Shown: positions 16,848-26,358, counted from the stretch's first letter. The stretch: DNA of 64,000 nt from Paenibacillus dendrobii (GCF_009807035.1 NZ_WUBI01000004.1:186001-250000), one strand, 5' to 3'. Made by a program: numbers and translations. The notes: generated by a model from the letters alone, not told the origin.

Positions 16848-16868
16848 GGATAGGACCAAATCCTATCC
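16848..16868 (+). other. Perfect hairpin just before the SLH phosphoesterase ribosome site
   Basis: GGATAGGA and TCCTATCC form an 8-bp stem with a five-base loop, ending about three bases before the GAGGTG ribosome site of the gene starting at 16883. No T run follows. It could stabilise the messenger or affect translation. Confidence 0.5.
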
Positions 16869-16882
16869 GTGAGGTGTACATA

Positions 16883-19800
16883 ATGCATAGAATAAGAAGG
16901 CCCAAATGGTTCGTGGTATGCATGGCGATTTTCATTGCCATCGCAGCGGCTTTTCCCGGGACAAGGATACAAGCCGAGGCCGATCCGTCCTCGGTCGGAA
17001 GTGTGCCCGTTGAGTTGATTCCCCAGGGCTCAAGCTGGAGCTACAGCGATGAAGGCATCGACTATAGCAGCGCGATGACCAGCATATTCGATTTTTCCAA
17101 TTGGAAGGTCGGACAAGCTCCATTTGGCTATAAAGTGAAAAACGGCGTAACAACGAACGAGGTGGCGCCGGACAAAGAGTTTGGCAAGGTTGCCACGGTT
17201 ATCAGCTTTGGCAATGACGTGAATCAAAAGCATACGACTTCCTACTTCAGCAAGATCGTTCCGATCGCGGACGTTGAAGCGTATGAAGCATTCCAAGGCA
17301 CCTTCGGCGTCGATGACGGCATGATACTCTACGCTAACGGCAAAGAGATTTATCGGACGGGAATGCCTGTCGGCGAAGCCGTCTATGGCACGTTGGCAAC
17401 ATCCAACAAGGATCTTCCCGTGGTGACTTCGATTGACTTGACGAGTGCACTGAAGGGACTCCTCAAGAACGGCGACAACGTCTTTACGGCGGAAATACAT
17501 AATCAAAGCCTGACCAGCTCCGACCTGTACTTCGATATGAAGCTCACTGCTAGTCTGGGGCAAGGCGGATCGGGCAACGGCGGCAATGGAAGCGGCAACG
17601 GAGGTAACGGTAATGGGGGTTCAGGTTCCGAAGCCGGTAACATCAAGCTTCTGGCGCCGAACTCGGCATGGAAGTATCTCGATAACGGGTCCGATCAGGG
17701 GACAGCATGGCGAGCAGCGGGTTTTGACGACTCGGCGTGGAAGGCAGGTCAGGCTCCGCTAGGCTATCCTGCTTCCAAGTCCACGTCTCCGTTCGGCAGC
17801 ATCAAGCAGACGATCAGCTACGGACCGAGCAGCAGCATGAAATACCGTACATCGTATTTCCGGACGACGGTCAATGTCGCGAATTTGACCGACTACAAGA
17901 AAATAGCGGGAACGTTCGGAATGGATGACGGAGCTATCGTGTATGTGAACGGACAAGAGGTCTATCGTTACAACATGCCGGATGGCGAGGCGAATTACCA
18001 GACGCTTAGCGCAGCAACCGTAGATGAACCCGTTACAGAGACGGCTGATTTGACTCAAGCCCTTCAAGGCGTCCTGCATGAAGGCATCAATACGGTTGCG
18101 GCTGAGGTTCACCAGCGCAGCGACAATAGCTCCGATTTGTACTTTGATATGCAGCTGATCGGGAATCCTACAGATAACGGGTCGGGCGGTTCCGTGACAG
18201 GGCCGCAGACGCCGACTGCCATCGCGCTGACATTCAATGGCGATGCTCAGACATCGCAGGGATTCGCCTGGTACACCGATCCGGGCATCACCGGAACCAG
18301 GCTGGAGATCGTAGAATCATCCTTGGCTTCTGGAGGGAAATGGCCAAACGCAGGCGTGGTTTCCTTCGAGGGCAGTTCCATGCCAATCGAAGTATACCAA
18401 TCGAGTTCAGATAAAAGCGCAGGCAAAAAGACCTCTTATGCCGATCACAAGGTTACGGCGACCGGCCTGCAAGCAGGTACGGAGTACAGCTATCGTATCG
18501 GGGACGGCCAAGAGGGACATTGGAGCGAGATCGGGACCTTCAAGACGGCAGATCAGGATCCCGAATCCTTCACGTTCCTCTATACAACGGACCCGCAAGG
18601 CACAACGGAAAGGGAATACGTCACCTGGAACCACACCCTGGAGGAAGCCTTCAAAAAGTTCCCGGATTCACGCTTCATCACCATCACGGGTGACCTTGTC
18701 GACAATGGAGATATCGAGAATCAATGGATGTGGCTGCTGAATCAGCCAAAGTCGATCTTGAAGAATACGCCTCTCGTGCCGGCACTCGGCAATCATGAGA
18801 GCAAGTCCAACAATAATTTCTGGTATCATTTTAATCTTCCTAATATTTCTTACACCGGAGCCAAGCCGGATGGATCGGTATATTCTTTCGATTACGGTCC
18901 GGCGCACTTCATGGTGATCAACACGGAGTACAATGAAGCCAAGGGGCTGGATACGATATATGAGAAGCAAGAGGAATGGCTAAGAGCGGAGGCGGCCAAG
19001 ACGGACAAGAAATGGAAAATCGTCCTGTTTCACAAGTCTCCGTATTCGGTTGCGAATCACTCCTCCGACAGCGACGTTCTCTTCTTCCGCGACAAGCTTG
19101 CCGCTTTGTTTGACGAAATCGGCGTCGATGTCGTGCTTAGCGGACATGACCATACGTACACCCGATCCTATCCGATGTATGATAATGTACCTCAAAAGGA
19201 TGCGATGGACGAGAATGGCAATATGAATAATCCGAAGGGCAGCCTGTATCTCGTCAGCAATGCAGCCGGGGATAAAAGATACAATCCGAAGTCCGGTCCG
19301 TTTCCGTACGCTTTCAAATACGGCCAACCGAACCAGGAAATGTTCACGGGCATAACGATCACCAATGACAGCATTTCGTTTAAGACATATACGACAACCG
19401 AAACAGGGACAACGGATTTATATGATCAGTTCGGTTTGACCAAATCCGATGCCAAGCCGGGTCCGGTGCTGGATGCCAAGCTGGGTTCCGTACAGGATGG
19501 ACAGGCGTTGTTAACGTGGAAGAAACCTGAAAGTGGCCCTGCAGTCACGGCTTACCGAATTTATGAGAAGAATGGTCAGCTCGGGCCGAACTGGAACATG
19601 CGTGTTGTTCCTGCAATGGGCGAAGCGGTAAATAACTATTTGGTAACAGGACTGGATCCGCTGAAGACCTATCAATTTGCCATTAAGGCCGTGAGTGACA
19701 AAGCCAGCTCCGAGGAGGTCATTGCCAAAACCGGCGATGGAAATAACGGCGGCGGTGATGGAGGCAGCGAAGGCGGAAATAATGGCGGCAATAACGGCGG

Positions 19801-20581
19801 CGGCAACAGCGGTAACAATGGCGGTAACAATGGCGGCAATAATGGTGGAAATAATGGTGGAAATAATGGGAATGATGGCGGTGGCAACAGCGGCAACAAT
19901 GGCGGAAACTCAGGTAGCAATGGGGGTAGCCATAGCGGCAATAACGGAAATTCAAGCAGCAACAACAACAATAGCAGCACTGGTAGCAATAACAGCAACG
20001 GCACGAATAACGGAAATGCGGGCAACAGTGGCACGAACAGCGGCAGTGCGGTTCCATCTGTGTCGGATATCGGCAATCATTGGGCGAAGAGTTCCATTGA
20101 GAAGGCGTTAGCGCAAGGAGTCGTTACGGGATATGCCAACGGTCAATTCCGCCCGAACCAGCAGGTAAGCCGTGCGGAATTCATCACGATGCTTTCCAGG
20201 GCAATACCAATGACAGGAGCGACTAAGAATTCCTCGTTTGCGGATCAAGGGCTAATTCCAGACTGGGCGCTTGATGCGATCAAGAAATCGTTCAGCGCAG
20301 GCCTGATCAATGGTTATACGGATGGAACATTCCGGCCGAATGAGGGGATCTCGCGTCTCGAGATGGCGGTTATCCTCGTTCGGGCAGCTGGAATTAGTGT
20401 GGATCCGGCGGCGAAACTGGCCTTCGACGATACCGACCAGATTCCTTCCTGGGCGGTTCCATATGTGGCAGCCGCAGCCCAAGCAGGATACATCCACGGT
20501 GTTGGCGGTAATCGATTTGCGCCAAGCTCCAAAGCAACCAGAGCAGAGGCAGTCACAGTGATTATGTCGATCCTCAAGTAG
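16883..20581 (+). CDS. Giant cell-surface metallophosphoesterase (purple acid phosphatase-like) with SLH anchors
   Basis: Exported protein of 1232 residues. Order: signal peptide; two related domains (about 41-226 and 253-431) sharing GTFG-DDG and SSDLYFDM; a purple-acid-phosphatase N-terminal FN3-like domain (441-559); a calcineurin-type core with GDLVDNG near 602, GNHES near 635 and GHDHTYTRS near 753; an FN3 domain (860-950); a long Gly/Asn linker (951-1056); and three SLH domains to the end, which bind secondary wall polymer. The first metal motif reads TTDPQG rather than the usual DxH, so metal ligation may differ. The ATG at 16883 follows GAGGTG and starts a clean signal peptide. It probably frees phosphate from phosphoesters outside the cell. 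Confidence 0.88.
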   Translation: MHRIRRPKWFVVCMAIFIAIAAAFPGTRIQAEADPSSVGSVPVELIPQGSSWSYSDEGIDYSSAMTSIFDFSNWKVGQAPFGYKVKNGVTTNEVAPDKEFGKVATVISFGNDVNQKHTTSYFSKIVPIADVEAYEAFQGTFGVDDGMILYANGKEIYRTGMPVGEAVYGTLATSNKDLPVVTSIDLTSALKGLLKNGDNVFTAEIHNQSLTSSDLYFDMKLTASLGQGGSGNGGNGSGNGGNGNGGSGSEAGNIKLLAPNSAWKYLDNGSDQGTAWRAAGFDDSAWKAGQAPLGYPASKSTSPFGSIKQTISYGPSSSMKYRTSYFRTTVNVANLTDYKKIAGTFGMDDGAIVYVNGQEVYRYNMPDGEANYQTLSAATVDEPVTETADLTQALQGVLHEGINTVAAEVHQRSDNSSDLYFDMQLIGNPTDNGSGGSVTGPQTPTAIALTFNGDAQTSQGFAWYTDPGITGTRLEIVESSLASGGKWPNAGVVSFEGSSMPIEVYQSSSDKSAGKKTSYADHKVTATGLQAGTEYSYRIGDGQEGHWSEIGTFKTADQDPESFTFLYTTDPQGTTEREYVTWNHTLEEAFKKFPDSRFITITGDLVDNGDIENQWMWLLNQPKSILKNTPLVPALGNHESKSNNNFWYHFNLPNISYTGAKPDGSVYSFDYGPAHFMVINTEYNEAKGLDTIYEKQEEWLRAEAAKTDKKWKIVLFHKSPYSVANHSSDSDVLFFRDKLAALFDEIGVDVVLSGHDHTYTRSYPMYDNVPQKDAMDENGNMNNPKGSLYLVSNAAGDKRYNPKSGPFPYAFKYGQPNQEMFTGITITNDSISFKTYTTTETGTTDLYDQFGLTKSDAKPGPVLDAKLGSVQDGQALLTWKKPESGPAVTAYRIYEKNGQLGPNWNMRVVPAMGEAVNNYLVTGLDPLKTYQFAIKAVSDKASSEEVIAKTGDGNNGGGDGGSEGGNNGGNNGGGNSGNNGGNNGGNNGGNNGGNNGNDGGGNSGNNGGNSGSNGGSHSGNNGNSSSNNNNSSTGSNNSNGTNNGNAGNSGTNSGSAVPSVSDIGNHWAKSSIEKALAQGVVTGYANGQFRPNQQVSRAEFITMLSRAIPMTGATKNSSFADQGLIPDWALDAIKKSFSAGLINGYTDGTFRPNEGISRLEMAVILVRAAGISVDPAAKLAFDDTDQIPSWAVPYVAAAAQAGYIHGVGGNRFAPSSKATRAEAVTVIMSILK
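19735..20050 (+). repeat. Gly/Asn-coding tandem repeat region
   Basis: Irregular GGC/AAT/AAC/GGT repeats encode an NNGG-type low-complexity linker between the FN3 and SLH parts of the surface phosphoesterase. Such a stretch is prone to length change by slippage, in multiples of three. Confidence 0.85.
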
Positions 20582-20603
20582 AGGGAAATGTATCAAAGAA
20601 ACG

Positions 20604-20641
20604 AAAAGGCCCCACCGGAAGTGTCCGGTTGGGGCTTTTTA
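20604..20641 (+). terminator. Terminator after the SLH phosphoesterase
   Basis: AAAAGGCCCCACCGG and CCGGTTGGGGCTTTTT form a strong stem ending in a T run. Confidence 0.9.
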
Positions 20642-20813
20642 CGTTGATCATGCAGGCCGCAAGCCATCTTTTGATATAAGCCCGAAATACGTAAAACACC
20701 GCATTTAAGCTTGAAAAATCTCTTATAATAGTTCAATATAAAGATATCAATCATTAAAATTTACACTTTTATAAAGTTGATTACAAAAGAAAAGCATATA
20801 TAGGAGGCTGAAT

Positions 20814-21875
20814 ATGGAGATCGGGATCAGTACATTTGTAGAAACGACGCCGGATGCTCATACCGGTGAAGTGATCAGTCATGCACAGCGTCTTCGTGAC
20901 GTTGTGGAGGAAATCGTGCTTGCAGATCAGGTGGGACTGGATATATTCGGCGTGGGTGAGCATCATCGCAAGGATTATGCGGCCTCATCACCGGCTATGG
21001 TACTCGCAGCGGCTGCGCCGCAAACGAAGCGTATCCGGCTGACCAGTGCGGTAACGGTACTTTCGTCAGCCGACCCCGTACGTGTCTTCCAGGATTTTGC
21101 GACGCTGGACGGCATCTCGAACGGCCGGGCGGAAATTATGGCGGGCCGGGGTTCCTTCATCGAATCATTTCCGCTGTTTGGCTATGACTTGAACGATTAC
21201 GATGAGCTATTCGATGAGAAGCTAGAGCTGCTGCTCAAAATCCGGGAATCCGAAAAAGTCACATGGAAGGGCGGGCACCGGCCTGCCATCAACAATCTGG
21301 GCGTATATCCGCGTCCGGTTCAAGATCCGCTGCCGGTATGGATTGGAAGCGGAGGCAACCAGGAATCTGTCATTCGGGCCGGTCTCCTGGGGTTGCCGCT
21401 GGTGCTAGCGATTATCGGAGGCAAACCGACGCAGTTTGCGCCGCTTGTTCAGCTCTACAAGAGGGCTGCTGCTCATGCGGGTCATGATATTACGAAGCTG
21501 CCGGTGGCATCCCATTCCCACGGATTTATTGCGGAAGAGACGGAACTTGCAGCCGATAAATTCTTCCCTTCGACCCAGGCAGCCATGAACGTGCTTGGAC
21601 GCGAGCGGGGTTGGGGGCAATACGACCGTTCCAGCTTTGACTTTGCGAGAAGCTTTGAAGGGGCGCTGTATGTAGGTGATCCGGAAACGGTAGCTCGTAA
21701 AATCATTCATCTTCGCAAAAAAGTGGGCATTACGCGCTTTATGCTCCATGTACCTGTAGGCTCGATGCCGCATGAGGATGTCATGAGAGCCATAGAACTG
21801 CTCGGAACTGAGGCGGCGCCGATCGTGCGCGAGGAAATCGCGAGATGGGAAGCAGCGGGAGAGCCGCAGGAATAA
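20814..21875 (+). CDS. LLM-class flavin-dependent oxidoreductase
   Basis: Luciferase-like monooxygenase of 353 residues that uses reduced flavin. Family features are the N-terminal EIGISTFVETTP, the GVGEHHRKDYAASSP segment, the FATLDGISNGRAEIMAGRGS flavin-site region and PVWIGSGGNQESV. The substrate is unknown; many such proteins in Bacillales are annotated only by family. AGGAGG lies at ideal distance from the ATG at 20814. A hairpin at 21892-21919 ends the unit. The upstream 170 bases are AT-rich with a TATAAT near 20723 but no convincing -35. Confidence 0.88.
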   Translation: MEIGISTFVETTPDAHTGEVISHAQRLRDVVEEIVLADQVGLDIFGVGEHHRKDYAASSPAMVLAAAAPQTKRIRLTSAVTVLSSADPVRVFQDFATLDGISNGRAEIMAGRGSFIESFPLFGYDLNDYDELFDEKLELLLKIRESEKVTWKGGHRPAINNLGVYPRPVQDPLPVWIGSGGNQESVIRAGLLGLPLVLAIIGGKPTQFAPLVQLYKRAAAHAGHDITKLPVASHSHGFIAEETELAADKFFPSTQAAMNVLGRERGWGQYDRSSFDFARSFEGALYVGDPETVARKIIHLRKKVGITRFMLHVPVGSMPHEDVMRAIELLGTEAAPIVREEIARWEAAGEPQE

Positions 21876-21891
21876 GTTTATATATGAGCAG

Positions 21892-21919
21892 AGAGGGGGC
21901 CTTATAAAGGCCCCCTCTT
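21892..21919 (+). terminator. Hairpin after the LLM oxidoreductase
   Basis: AGAGGGGGCCTT and AAGGCCCCCTCT form a perfect 12-bp stem. No real T run follows, so termination efficiency is uncertain. Confidence 0.65.
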
Positions 21920-22195
21920 GCCGCTTATTCGTAAGCTTGAAAGCCTTCCAAGGATAGTGCGGCAACCTCGCATCTGCTCAGCAGCAGAGCGGTATATTGC
22001 AATGGTTTACGAGTACTCGGAATATGGAGCAAGGATTACAGATTAGTAGAGGTGATTGTCTGCGAAATTGAAAGGCCAGCCGATGATTAGCAGCACGAAT
22101 GGGGAAGAAACTCCCATTGTCGTACAAGGCGACTAGGCGTAGAATGACTTTTAATATACAGCTAGGTTATTACATCAGAAGTGAGGTTTGATGCG
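21920..22195 (+). other. Long leader-like region before the BASS transporter, unassigned
   Basis: About 275 bases without a coding frame. It contains a hairpin (ACGAATGGG pairing with CCCATTGTCGT, with a small bulge, near 22095-22130) and GTAGAGGTG, GAAAGG and CCAGCCGATG words that loosely recall the lysine riboswitch core. The rest of that fold is not visible, so no class is claimed. A structured 5' leader for the transporter gene is possible. Confidence 0.35.
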
Positions 22196-23152
22196 ATGAA
22201 CACCGTTGCAAAGGTAAGCCGTTTTGTAGGAGGGACCTTTTCCCTGTGGGTTATTTTGTTTGCAGGATTGGGCTTTTTTTTACCTGAAGTCTTTAGCCAT
22301 TTAAAGGGATACATTTCTCTTTTTCTCGGAATCGTCATGTTTGGCATGGGACTCACGTTATCCTCGGCTGATTTTCGCGAAGTCTTCCGCCGCCCGCTGG
22401 AAGTACTGATCGGCGTTGTGGGCCACTTCATCATTATGCCGCTGCTGGCTTATGTGCTGGCGCTAGTGTTGAACTTGCCTCCTGATATCGCCGTAGGCGT
22501 CATTCTTGTCGGCTGCTGTCCTAGCGGCACATCCTCGAACGTGATGACGCTGCTTGCCAAAGGGGACGTGGCGCTCGGCGTATCCATCGCCTCCGTATCG
22601 ACAATCATTGCTCCGCTGGCAACTCCGGCCTTGATCAGCCTGCTTGCGGGTCGTTGGATGCCTATTGACGGCGGCGCATTGATTAAAGACATTCTTATGG
22701 TCGTGATCCTGCCCATCCTTCTGGGCGTCATTGTGAAGACATTGTTTAAAAAACAGGCAGAAGCCAGCACGCAGGCTCTTCCGCTCGTATCGACGCTGGC
22801 CATTGTGCTGATCGTGGCGATCGTGGTCAGCGGCAGCAAAACCAAAATCATCGAAAGCGGCATGCTGATTTTTGCGGTCGTGATTTTGCACAACGTACTC
22901 GGGTATGCCCTGGGGTATTTGTTTGCCAAACTGTTCCGTATGAATGAGGGGAAACGCAAGGCGGTTCTTTTCGAAACGGGCATGCAGAACTCGGGCCTCG
23001 GCGCTGCGCTCGCAGCCGCCCATTTTAACCCGGTGGCCGCGGTTCCAAGCGCGATCTTCAGCGTCTGGCACAATATTTCCGGATCTCTGTTGGCTACATG
23101 GTTCGCACGCCGGGCTGAGAAGGAAAGCCTGGAGGCAAGCAAGGTAAGCTGA
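22196..23152 (+). CDS. Bile acid:sodium symporter (BASS) family transporter
   Basis: Membrane protein of 318 residues with about nine to ten spans, the normal BASS length. Family signatures are FLGIVMFGMGLTLSSADF, VGCCPSGTSSNVMTLLAKGD and FETGMQNSGLGAALA, which carry the sodium-site residues of this fold. Bacterial members are usually not bile acid carriers; pantoate/pantothenate-type and other organic anions are known cargo. The ATG at 22196 has GAGG nine bases upstream; a GTG at 22181 would overlap that ribosome site. It is a single-gene unit closed by a terminator. Confidence 0.88.
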   Translation: MNTVAKVSRFVGGTFSLWVILFAGLGFFLPEVFSHLKGYISLFLGIVMFGMGLTLSSADFREVFRRPLEVLIGVVGHFIIMPLLAYVLALVLNLPPDIAVGVILVGCCPSGTSSNVMTLLAKGDVALGVSIASVSTIIAPLATPALISLLAGRWMPIDGGALIKDILMVVILPILLGVIVKTLFKKQAEASTQALPLVSTLAIVLIVAIVVSGSKTKIIESGMLIFAVVILHNVLGYALGYLFAKLFRMNEGKRKAVLFETGMQNSGLGAALAAAHFNPVAAVPSAIFSVWHNISGSLLATWFARRAEKESLEASKVS

Positions 23153-23188
23153 AGGATATTCGCAAGGAATGATTCGCAGGAAATGAAA

Positions 23189-23220
23189 GAAAGGCCATCC
23201 CGGCACGGGGTGGCCTTTTA
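23189..23220. terminator. Terminator between the BASS gene and a converging small gene
   Basis: AAAGGCCATCCC and GGGGTGGCCTTTT form the stem, with A and T runs on both sides, so it can work in both directions. Confidence 0.85.
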
Positions 23221-23240
23221 AGGTTGGAGCTTGAGGCGGA

Positions 23241-23504
23241 TCAAAGGTTGATGGCCCGGTGCGGCTTGCTGTAATGACTTGTACCTCCGCCTCCGACCAG
23301 TACTCTCCCGCCTTTGTTAAAGATCAGGCGTTTACTCAGTCCCCCGGCCAGAATCACGTCGACTTTCGCGTTATTCGCTGTTGCGATATAGATGACGTAG
23401 CCGGCGCTGGAGAGGACGGTTCTCCAGTTGCGATCGAACTCCGACCGGAGCACCCGATTGGAATACACCTGATTTTCGACTCTTCCCGGTTCTGATTTTG
23501 ACAT
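23241..23504 (-). CDS. Small conserved-looking protein of unknown function
   Basis: Protein of 87 residues; no family recognised. It has a basic N-terminal half with VLRSEFDRNWRTVL, a hydrophobic stretch GYVIYIATANNAKVDVILAG and a glycine-rich VLVGGGGTSHYSK tail. The strong GAGGAGG ribosome site eight bases before the ATG at 23504 is the main reason to believe it is expressed. The product is probably cytosolic. No partner gene is adjacent. Confidence 0.6.
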   Translation of the reverse strand: MSKSEPGRVENQVYSNRVLRSEFDRNWRTVLSSAGYVIYIATANNAKVDVILAGGLSKRLIFNKGGRVLVGGGGTSHYSKPHRAINL

Positions 23505-23857
23505 TCTATCGATCCTCCTCTCTACTAACTTATGCGTCGGCGGCAAGAAGGTATGGACATTCCGAAGATGCCTCATAACCTGGTAACGGAAGCAATCTAT
23601 TCTGGATTTCCCTCTTTGGTTTGCGAGATTTAGAAAATTTATTTTTGCATGTTTTCATCTGGATGCTTGGTTGAAAGATAGTACTCGATGCCTCCAGAAA
23701 GCATTCGAAAAAGAGTTTGCGCATATTTGCGAAAAAGATATGACCTATAAACTCACTCGAAATGAAAATATTGTAAATCTATGTCGATCATGCTATCCTA
23801 CTACGAAAGAACCAAAATACATAGTTCAATAGACTCATCGAAGTAGGGGGAGAAATC
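23505..23857. other. Intergenic region with the promoter of the second SLH protein
   Basis: No gene was recognised here. TTGTAA (23771-23776) and TATCCT (23794-23799) are 17 bases apart and lie about 60 bases before the SLH gene start. TTTGCG is repeated around 23716-23732. The rest holds nothing I can name. Confidence 0.45.
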
Positions 23858-26353
23858 ATGAAGAAATGGTTAGGCACAAGCTTGTCCGGGTTGCTGCTGT
23901 TCGGCATGCTTGCAGGTGGCGTATCGGCAGAAAAAAATGAAGTTTCGTCCGTAGCGGATGCTGCGGTTAAATCAAACGCGGTTGAAGTTAAAAAAGCCAC
24001 ATTCAGCGACATGTCAACTCACTGGGCCAAGGATGCGGTTCAACTTTGGAGCGGCAGAGGCATCGTGCAGGGGAGCGAGGACCGTTTATTCGCTCCAAAC
24101 CGCGAAATCACGAGAGCAGAGTGGACAGCCATGATTAACCGGATGTTTCAATACCAAGGGAAGTCAGCAACTACTTTTAGCGATGTCCAGCCAGAAGCCT
24201 GGTATGCAAAAGATGCAAGTGCTGCTTTGGCTGCCGGATACGCTACAGGATATAGCGACGGAACGTTCCGTCCAAACGGTACTCTGTCGAGACAGGAAGC
24301 AGCCGTAACGGTTTCACGGATTCTGAAATTGCAGGGCGGAAGCGGAATCACGTTCAACGATGCTTCATCGATTCCCGCATGGAGCAAAGAGGCGGTTGCT
24401 GCTGCTTCAGCCAAAAAATTGATAGAAGGATACACAGACGGATCCTTTGTTCCGGGTAAGGCATTAACACGAGCCGAGGCAATTCAGATTCTTGACCGCA
24501 CCTTTAAAGAGTATGGAGATTGGTACGGCGAAGGCGCTGTATATGGACCTGAGAAAGGGCTTGAGAAAAAAGGCGGCAGCGTCGTCGTTAATTCGGCGGG
24601 AGTCACGCTGCAAAACATGGATATTGCAGGGGATCTGATCATCGGGAAGCAAGTTGGAGATGGCGATGTATATCTTCGCAATGTGAACGTTCATGGAAAG
24701 ACGTATGTATACGGTGGCGGGGAGAATAGTGTCCATTTGGAAGATTCCGTCCTGTTAACCGTCATTGTCAATAAGCAGGACGGTACGGTTCGTCTTGTAG
24801 CGTCGGGGAAAACGACCGTTCAGGAAATAACAATTCAAACCGGAGCGAAGCTGGAGGCAGCAAAGGGTGCGGATATCAGTAAAGTATCGTTGTCTGACGA
24901 GCTTCCGGAAAAATCAAGAGTATACTTGACGGGGGATTTCGAGACGGTTGACGTATTGGCCAAAAGCATCAGCATCCAGGTCCCTTCAGGCTCCATCGGG
25001 GAGTTGAACGTAGCCGATTCGGCTGACGCAACTTCAATTGAAGTCAGCAAGGAAGCGAAAATATTGAACGCGATCCTGAATGCAGCCGTGAGTATTCTGG
25101 GCGAAGGCAGCATCGAAAAGGCAGTTGTCAATGCAAGCGGCATTACGATGGATAAGGCACCGGGAAAAGTGGAGCTTGGAAGTGCAGTACCCAAAGATAC
25201 GAATATAAAAATCGGCGGTATTGATAAGCCTGCCGATCAATGGACAGCCAAAACGCCGTCTGTTCCTTCCACAGGAAGCGGCAGCGGCGGCGGCGGATCA
25301 ACGCCTAATACTGGCGGAGGAAGCGGCGACCCGGGGAATGGCGGCAGTACCGATCCTGGAAACGGCAATGGCGGTGGAAATGGAGGAGGCAGTACACCGG
25401 GCGGTGGATATGACGGCGGCACCTGGTTTTCGATAGGCATTGAGTCGGATACGGTCACGGTCACGGAGTCTGTCTATATCAACAGTCCTCGCACCGGATA
25501 CGCTTATTTCACCGATAGCAGAGTAGATGGGAACAATCCAGTCATGCTGGAAGCGGCTGTAGAGGCGGGAGCAGCGAACAAGGTGCCGGTAACGGCATTG
25601 ACGCGGACCGAGCTGCCGACGACGGGAGTGGCTAAAGGATTCGGGTCCTCCTACAGGGCATTCGTTGTCGATGAGCAGGGCAAAGTCTCCTATGTAATAA
25701 CGGTTACCGTATTGGATGGAGCAGATAGCCCTCTGAAGCAAAAAGGAATGATCTTGAGCGGAAGCTGGACGGATAACCAGGAGAGTTACTTCATTTATTT
25801 CAACAGGGCCATTCAGGCTGTGGATGGCTTCAATGTTCGTGATTATATCCAGTATTCGGCCAAATCAGCCTTGCCTGACTTTAAGGCTCTAGATCCGAAT
25901 GACAAAGTAGAAATGAAGACCAACGGGATTTTGATAACACCTCAGATCGCCAGTCTGGGCAAGTCAACCTATTTCCGTTTGCTGCCTGGAGCCGTTGAGA
26001 CATTGGATGGGGCTTATAAGAACGAGCTGTATACATCTACCGCATATTCGTCCTTTACACGGGCGGATCTCATAGATTACCCGGGCAAATGGGATATTAC
26101 GGTCCCTATTGGAACTGTGCTGAATTTCAAAGTCAATTACAGTGGGGATGTCTACTTTGTATACCGGGATACGTATGGAACTCAGACGGATTTTGATAAG
26201 GAAGTAACGGATGGACACGGTCTGAAATTGTCGGTATCGGATGATGCCATTGATGAGGTATATGCATTTGATACGAAGGACCTTCAAGAAGGAGAGTATA
26301 AGTTGTATCCTTTTGGCGGATATACGATTCAGGTTACGTTAACCAAGCCATAA
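23858..26353 (+). CDS. S-layer-homology surface protein with repetitive beta-rich region
   Basis: Exported protein of 831 residues. A signal peptide (about 1-25) is followed by three SLH domains (about 48-215; FSDMSTHWAKDAV, FSDVQPEAWYAKDA, TYTDGSFVPGKALTRAEAI-type motifs). Then comes a region of about 240 residues (230-470) of short alternating V/I/G repeats that looks like a right-handed beta-helix. A Gly/Ser/Pro-rich linker (about 470-525) leads into a C-terminal domain with no recognised family. It is anchored to the wall at its N-terminus, the reverse of the 1232-residue phosphoesterase. GGGGGAG precedes the ATG. Function unknown; structural or adhesive roles are plausible. Confidence 0.85.
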   Translation: MKKWLGTSLSGLLLFGMLAGGVSAEKNEVSSVADAAVKSNAVEVKKATFSDMSTHWAKDAVQLWSGRGIVQGSEDRLFAPNREITRAEWTAMINRMFQYQGKSATTFSDVQPEAWYAKDASAALAAGYATGYSDGTFRPNGTLSRQEAAVTVSRILKLQGGSGITFNDASSIPAWSKEAVAAASAKKLIEGYTDGSFVPGKALTRAEAIQILDRTFKEYGDWYGEGAVYGPEKGLEKKGGSVVVNSAGVTLQNMDIAGDLIIGKQVGDGDVYLRNVNVHGKTYVYGGGENSVHLEDSVLLTVIVNKQDGTVRLVASGKTTVQEITIQTGAKLEAAKGADISKVSLSDELPEKSRVYLTGDFETVDVLAKSISIQVPSGSIGELNVADSADATSIEVSKEAKILNAILNAAVSILGEGSIEKAVVNASGITMDKAPGKVELGSAVPKDTNIKIGGIDKPADQWTAKTPSVPSTGSGSGGGGSTPNTGGGSGDPGNGGSTDPGNGNGGGNGGGSTPGGGYDGGTWFSIGIESDTVTVTESVYINSPRTGYAYFTDSRVDGNNPVMLEAAVEAGAANKVPVTALTRTELPTTGVAKGFGSSYRAFVVDEQGKVSYVITVTVLDGADSPLKQKGMILSGSWTDNQESYFIYFNRAIQAVDGFNVRDYIQYSAKSALPDFKALDPNDKVEMKTNGILITPQIASLGKSTYFRLLPGAVETLDGAYKNELYTSTAYSSFTRADLIDYPGKWDITVPIGTVLNFKVNYSGDVYFVYRDTYGTQTDFDKEVTDGHGLKLSVSDDAIDEVYAFDTKDLQEGEYKLYPFGGYTIQVTLTKP

Positions 26354-26358
26354 ATCCA

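Noticed and set aside
19735..20050. Regular repeats as a CRISPR array
   Set aside because: The repeats are codon-length Gly/Asn units in frame within a surface protein, without fixed repeat and spacer lengths, and no cas gene is present.
19672..20076. Leucine/proline-rich minus-strand frame
   Set aside because: Product of reading the Gly/Asn repeat on the other strand; low complexity, no start signal.
22040..22150. Lysine riboswitch before the BASS gene
   Set aside because: GTAGAGGTG, GAAAGG and CCGATG words are suggestive, but the P2-P5 pairing pattern and the closing strand of P1 are not found, and the gene is not a known lysine transporter.
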